64,000 nt of DNA. It comes from an uncultured Bacteroidales bacterium. GTDB lineage: Bacteria > Bacteroidota > Bacteroidia > Bacteroidales > Paludibacteraceae. The DNA is taken from NCBI GenBank assembly GCA_937885465.1, contig CAKZZM010000006.1:1-64000 (forward strand). The letters run 5' to 3'. Below, one piece after another: positions 61,635 through 64,000 of the stretch (its first letter is position 1; each line of letters opens with the position of its first letter). The notes under the pieces were generated by a model. That model was not told the DNA's origin, did not search any database, and saw only the letters and a list, made by a program, of their open reading frames with translations. The translations under genes were made by a program, and so were the position numbers.

Positions 61635-62972
61635 TTATTTGATTCTTGCGAGAATGGCTTTTGACTCAGCCTCGTACCCCGGCTTATTAAGCAGCGCAAA
61701 CATATTCTTCTTGTATGCTTCCACTCCCGGTTGGTTGAACGGATTGACGCCGAGCATATATCCGCTGATGCCGCATGCTCTCTCGAAGAAATAGAGTAGT
61801 GCACCGATATTATATTCGTCAACGCGCTCAATCTCAACGATGATATTAGGAACTCCTCCGTCAACATGTGCTAAGCGGGTACCGAGTTCTGCCATCTTAT
61901 TGACTTCGTCCACTCTTTTGCCAGCGAGGAAATTCAGACCATCCAGATTCTCTTCGTCTGACGGAATAACAACCTTCTTCTGCGGCTCTTTTACGGTGAT
62001 AACCGTTTCAAAGATATTCCTTTGTCCTTCCTGAATCCACTGTCCCATAGAGTGCAGGTCAGTAGTGAAATCCACCGCTGCCGGGAATATACCCTTATGG
62101 TCTTTACCTTCCGACTCACCAAACAGTTGTTTCCACCATTCAGCGATAAAGTGCAACTTCGGATTGAAGTTAACAAGTATTTCTGTTGATTTGCCGAATT
62201 GGTAGAGCGCGTTGCGAATGGCGGCGTATTGTGCAGACGGGTTATCTTCGCATGCGACGCCTACGCCTGTTTGCTTTTCCATATCTTGTGCGCCGCGAAC
62301 GAGTGCACGAATATCATGACCGGCAACGGCAATGGCAATCAGTCCGACGGGGGTGAGAACAGAGAAGCGACCGCCTACATTATCAGGGATAACGAAAGTC
62401 TTGTAGCCTTCTTTGTCGGCGAGTGAGCGAAGTGCACCTTTCTTAGCATCAGTTACCGCCACAATGCGTTTGCGAGCCTCCTGTTTGCCTACTTTCTCTT
62501 CGAGCATAGTCTTCAAAAGACGGAAAGCGAGGGCTGTTTCTGTTGTGGTACCGGATTTAGAGATATTAACGATACCAAATGTCTTGTCGCTCAAGAATTC
62601 CATAAGGTCAGCCAGGTAATCTTCACCTATATTATTCCCTGCATATACCACATACGGGTCTTTTCTCTCGTGCATGAAATTATCGAAAGTGTGAGCGAGT
62701 GCTTCGTTCACGGCCTTGGCACCGAGGTATGAGCCGCCGATACCGGCAATAACTACCGCCTCACATGTAGAGCGTAGCAAGTCGGCTGTTTCTTGCACTT
62801 CGTTGAGGAACGAATCAGAGATAGATGAAGGGAGGTGAACCCAACCGAGAAAATCGTTGCCGGCACCTTTACCGGATTCGAGCAGACCATTGGCAGCAGA
62901 TGTTTGTGCTGCAAGAGCGGAGAGACTTCCTGCGGGAACGAATGAGGAAGCGTTGTTGATTGTGATTTTCAT
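61635..62972 (-). CDS. pgi: glucose-6-phosphate isomerase
   Basis: 445 residues, the short bacterial form. SIS-fold motifs: VIAGIGGSYLGAKAVNEAL, VNISKSGTTTETALAFRLL, GGRFSVLTPVGLI, and the C-terminal GISGYMLGVNPFNQPGVEAYKK. Interconverts glucose-6-phosphate and fructose-6-phosphate in the cytoplasm. It starts 3 bases after the gpsA stop, so it is in an operon with gpsA and lysS. Confidence 0.97.
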   Translation of the reverse strand: MKITINNASSFVPAGSLSALAAQTSAANGLLESGKGAGNDFLGWVHLPSSISDSFLNEVQETADLLRSTCEAVVIAGIGGSYLGAKAVNEALAHTFDNFMHERKDPYVVYAGNNIGEDYLADLMEFLSDKTFGIVNISKSGTTTETALAFRLLKTMLEEKVGKQEARKRIVAVTDAKKGALRSLADKEGYKTFVIPDNVGGRFSVLTPVGLIAIAVAGHDIRALVRGAQDMEKQTGVGVACEDNPSAQYAAIRNALYQFGKSTEILVNFNPKLHFIAEWWKQLFGESEGKDHKGIFPAAVDFTTDLHSMGQWIQEGQRNIFETVITVKEPQKKVVIPSDEENLDGLNFLAGKRVDEVNKMAELGTRLAHVDGGVPNIIVEIERVDEYNIGALLYFFERACGISGYMLGVNPFNQPGVEAYKKNMFALLNKPGYEAESKAILARIK

Positions 62973-62975
62973 AAT

Positions 62976-63974
62976 TTATTTGAGTTGATTAGTAAGTGAT
63001 TGAATAGTAAGAGAAGGTGAGGCATGGCGATAGAGTATGTCGTACACTGCATCAGCAATCGGGAGGTCAACATGAAAACGCTCGTTGAAGTCGTGAATAC
63101 ATTTGCTGCCGTAATATCCTTCAGCAATCATCTCCATTTCCAGTTGTGCCGTCTTGACGCTGTAACCTCTGCCCAACATATTCCCGAACTGTCTGTTACG
63201 GGAGAATTGCGAATAAGTGGTAACTAACAGGTCGCCGAGATAAGCGGAGCCGTTAATGTCTCTATGCGTAGGGTAGGTGGCATTGATAAAGCGATTCATC
63301 TCTTGCACGGCATTGGCGGCAAGCACTGCTTGAAAATTATCGCCGTATTTGAGGCCGTAGCATATACCCGACGCGATAGCGTAGATATTCTTCATGACCG
63401 AAGAGTATTCCAATCCCCACACATCGTCAGAGCCGGTAGTATGCACAAACGGTGTCTCAAATAGCTGAGCCATCACTTGCGCATTCTCCTTTTCCGTGCA
63501 ACCTATAGTGAGGTATGACAGTCGCTCTAATGCCACCTCTTCTGCGTGACAAGGTCCTGCTATCATGCCAAGTTGCTCGTTGGGCACTTCGTAGCGAACA
63601 TGCAGGTACTCAGTAACAACCATATTCTCATCCGGCACCATACCCTTGATGGCGGAGATAATAATCTTGCGCTTGAGCGAGCGGCGTAACTTCTTCAAAT
63701 GTGCTTTAAGGAAGGGCGAAGGAACGGCAAGGATAAGTACGTCTGACTGTGCTACCACATCATTTATATCGCTCGTGAAGTCAATTCGCGACACATCGAA
63801 GCGGACGGAACGCAGATAATCAGGGTTTTTACCTGTTGCTTTGAGCGCGTCAATCTGCTCTTGTTTGCGCATGTACCAATTTATATGCGGCACATTGTTG
63901 AGCATAATCTTTGCGATGGCGGTTGCCCAAGAGCCACCACCGAGTATTGCTATTTTTTTGTCCTGTAGAGTCAT
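62976..63974 (-). CDS. gpsA: NAD(P)-dependent glycerol-3-phosphate dehydrogenase
   Basis: 332 residues. Rossmann motif AILGGGSWATAIAKIML, then IISAIKGMVPDE, IAGPCHAEEVAL, and the catalytic region SSVMKNIYAIASGICYGLKYGDN with its Lys. It makes glycerol-3-phosphate for phospholipids. The ATG overlaps the upstream lysS stop (ATGA). Confidence 0.97.
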   Translation of the reverse strand: MTLQDKKIAILGGGSWATAIAKIMLNNVPHINWYMRKQEQIDALKATGKNPDYLRSVRFDVSRIDFTSDINDVVAQSDVLILAVPSPFLKAHLKKLRRSLKRKIIISAIKGMVPDENMVVTEYLHVRYEVPNEQLGMIAGPCHAEEVALERLSYLTIGCTEKENAQVMAQLFETPFVHTTGSDDVWGLEYSSVMKNIYAIASGICYGLKYGDNFQAVLAANAVQEMNRFINATYPTHRDINGSAYLGDLLVTTYSQFSRNRQFGNMLGRGYSVKTAQLEMEMIAEGYYGSKCIHDFNERFHVDLPIADAVYDILYRHASPSLTIQSLTNQLK

Positions 63975-64000
63975 ACTGCTTCAGGTTTCATTGTCGGGAA
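63971..64000 (-). CDS. lysS: lysyl-tRNA synthetase, last nine codons
   Basis: The frame up to the TGA at 63971-63973 reads FPTMKPEAV, like the LFPQMRPE end of Bacteroides LysS. The overlap with gpsA and the known lysS-gpsA-pgi order in Bacteroides support the call. The remainder lies beyond the window. Confidence 0.7.
   Translation of the reverse strand, partial: FPTMKPEAV

Overview
The window is a piece of a Bacteroidales chromosome, most like an uncultured gut lineage of the Bacteroidetes. Evidence: the 5' end of a Bacteroidetes-type 16S rRNA gene at the left edge, many promoters of the Bacteroidetes form (TTG, 19-20 bases, TAnnTTTG), two SusC/SusD pairs, a fused SecDF, DUF4290, a V-type ATPase subunit A, and a lysS-gpsA-pgi order known from Bacteroides. 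No transposase, integrase, phage gene or CRISPR array was seen.

Layout. (1) 1-1850: 16S rRNA start, an antitoxin-like gene with a decayed PIN toxin, and a small secreted protein. (2) 2091-10092, minus strand: a pectin-type utilisation locus (outer-membrane protein, SusC, SusD, pectate lyase). (3) 10257-19028, minus: secDF, then an operon of a Ser-rich lipoprotein, an HD hydrolase, lpxD, lpxC and lpxA; here lpxC lacks the FabZ half usual in this phylum. (4) 19228-22003, plus: an isolated ABC ATPase and an AspT/YidE-type transporter. (5) 21987-46120, minus: a large polysaccharide utilisation locus with a DUF5107/TPR protein, two PL8 lyases, three related modular secreted proteins plus a 47-residue peptide, an HTCS-derived regulator, a GH105-like unsaturated uronyl hydrolase, a FAS1 lipoprotein, SusD, SusC and a DUF5018-like lipoprotein. 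PL8, an unsaturated uronyl hydrolase and a neighbouring NahK-like hexosamine kinase (46641) point to a glycosaminoglycan-like polymer of uronic acid and hexosamine; no sulfatase is present. (6) 46641-52358: the kinase, tRNA-Arg(ACG), DUF4290, a secreted EEP-family nuclease/phosphatase, ssb and folC. (7) 52600-59609: a candidate small RNA, antitoxin-like genes with another decayed PIN toxin, a 1883-residue surface protein and a second small peptide. (8) 59780-64000: an isolated V-ATPase subunit A gene, pgi, gpsA and the last codons of lysS.

The most unusual feature is a mosaic of short interspersed repeats (a core GAACGTCTCCGAACGTTC in 27-bp units, a 21-bp SERFVPC-coding unit, 15-bp and 24-bp GTAC-containing units, and three hairpin families). 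They fill intergenic spaces and also lie in frame inside at least seven protein genes: the ABC ATPase, the HTCS-derived regulator (two sites), two lipoprotein signal peptides, the linkers before two C-terminal tails, and the end of LpxD. One 92-base block is 84/92 identical between an intergenic site (20108-20199) and the regulator coding sequence (36634-36725). This resembles in concept the protein-coding palindromic elements of Rickettsia, but the sequences and insertion pattern here are not ones I recognise.

A second notable feature is the regulator itself: it keeps the propeller/Y_Y_Y sensor and the AraC output of a hybrid two-component system, but the kinase ATPase and receiver are missing and the phospho-acceptor His is replaced by Arg. 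Two promoters in its locus carry matching GGCAAAT-type sites at exactly the same distance from the -7 element.
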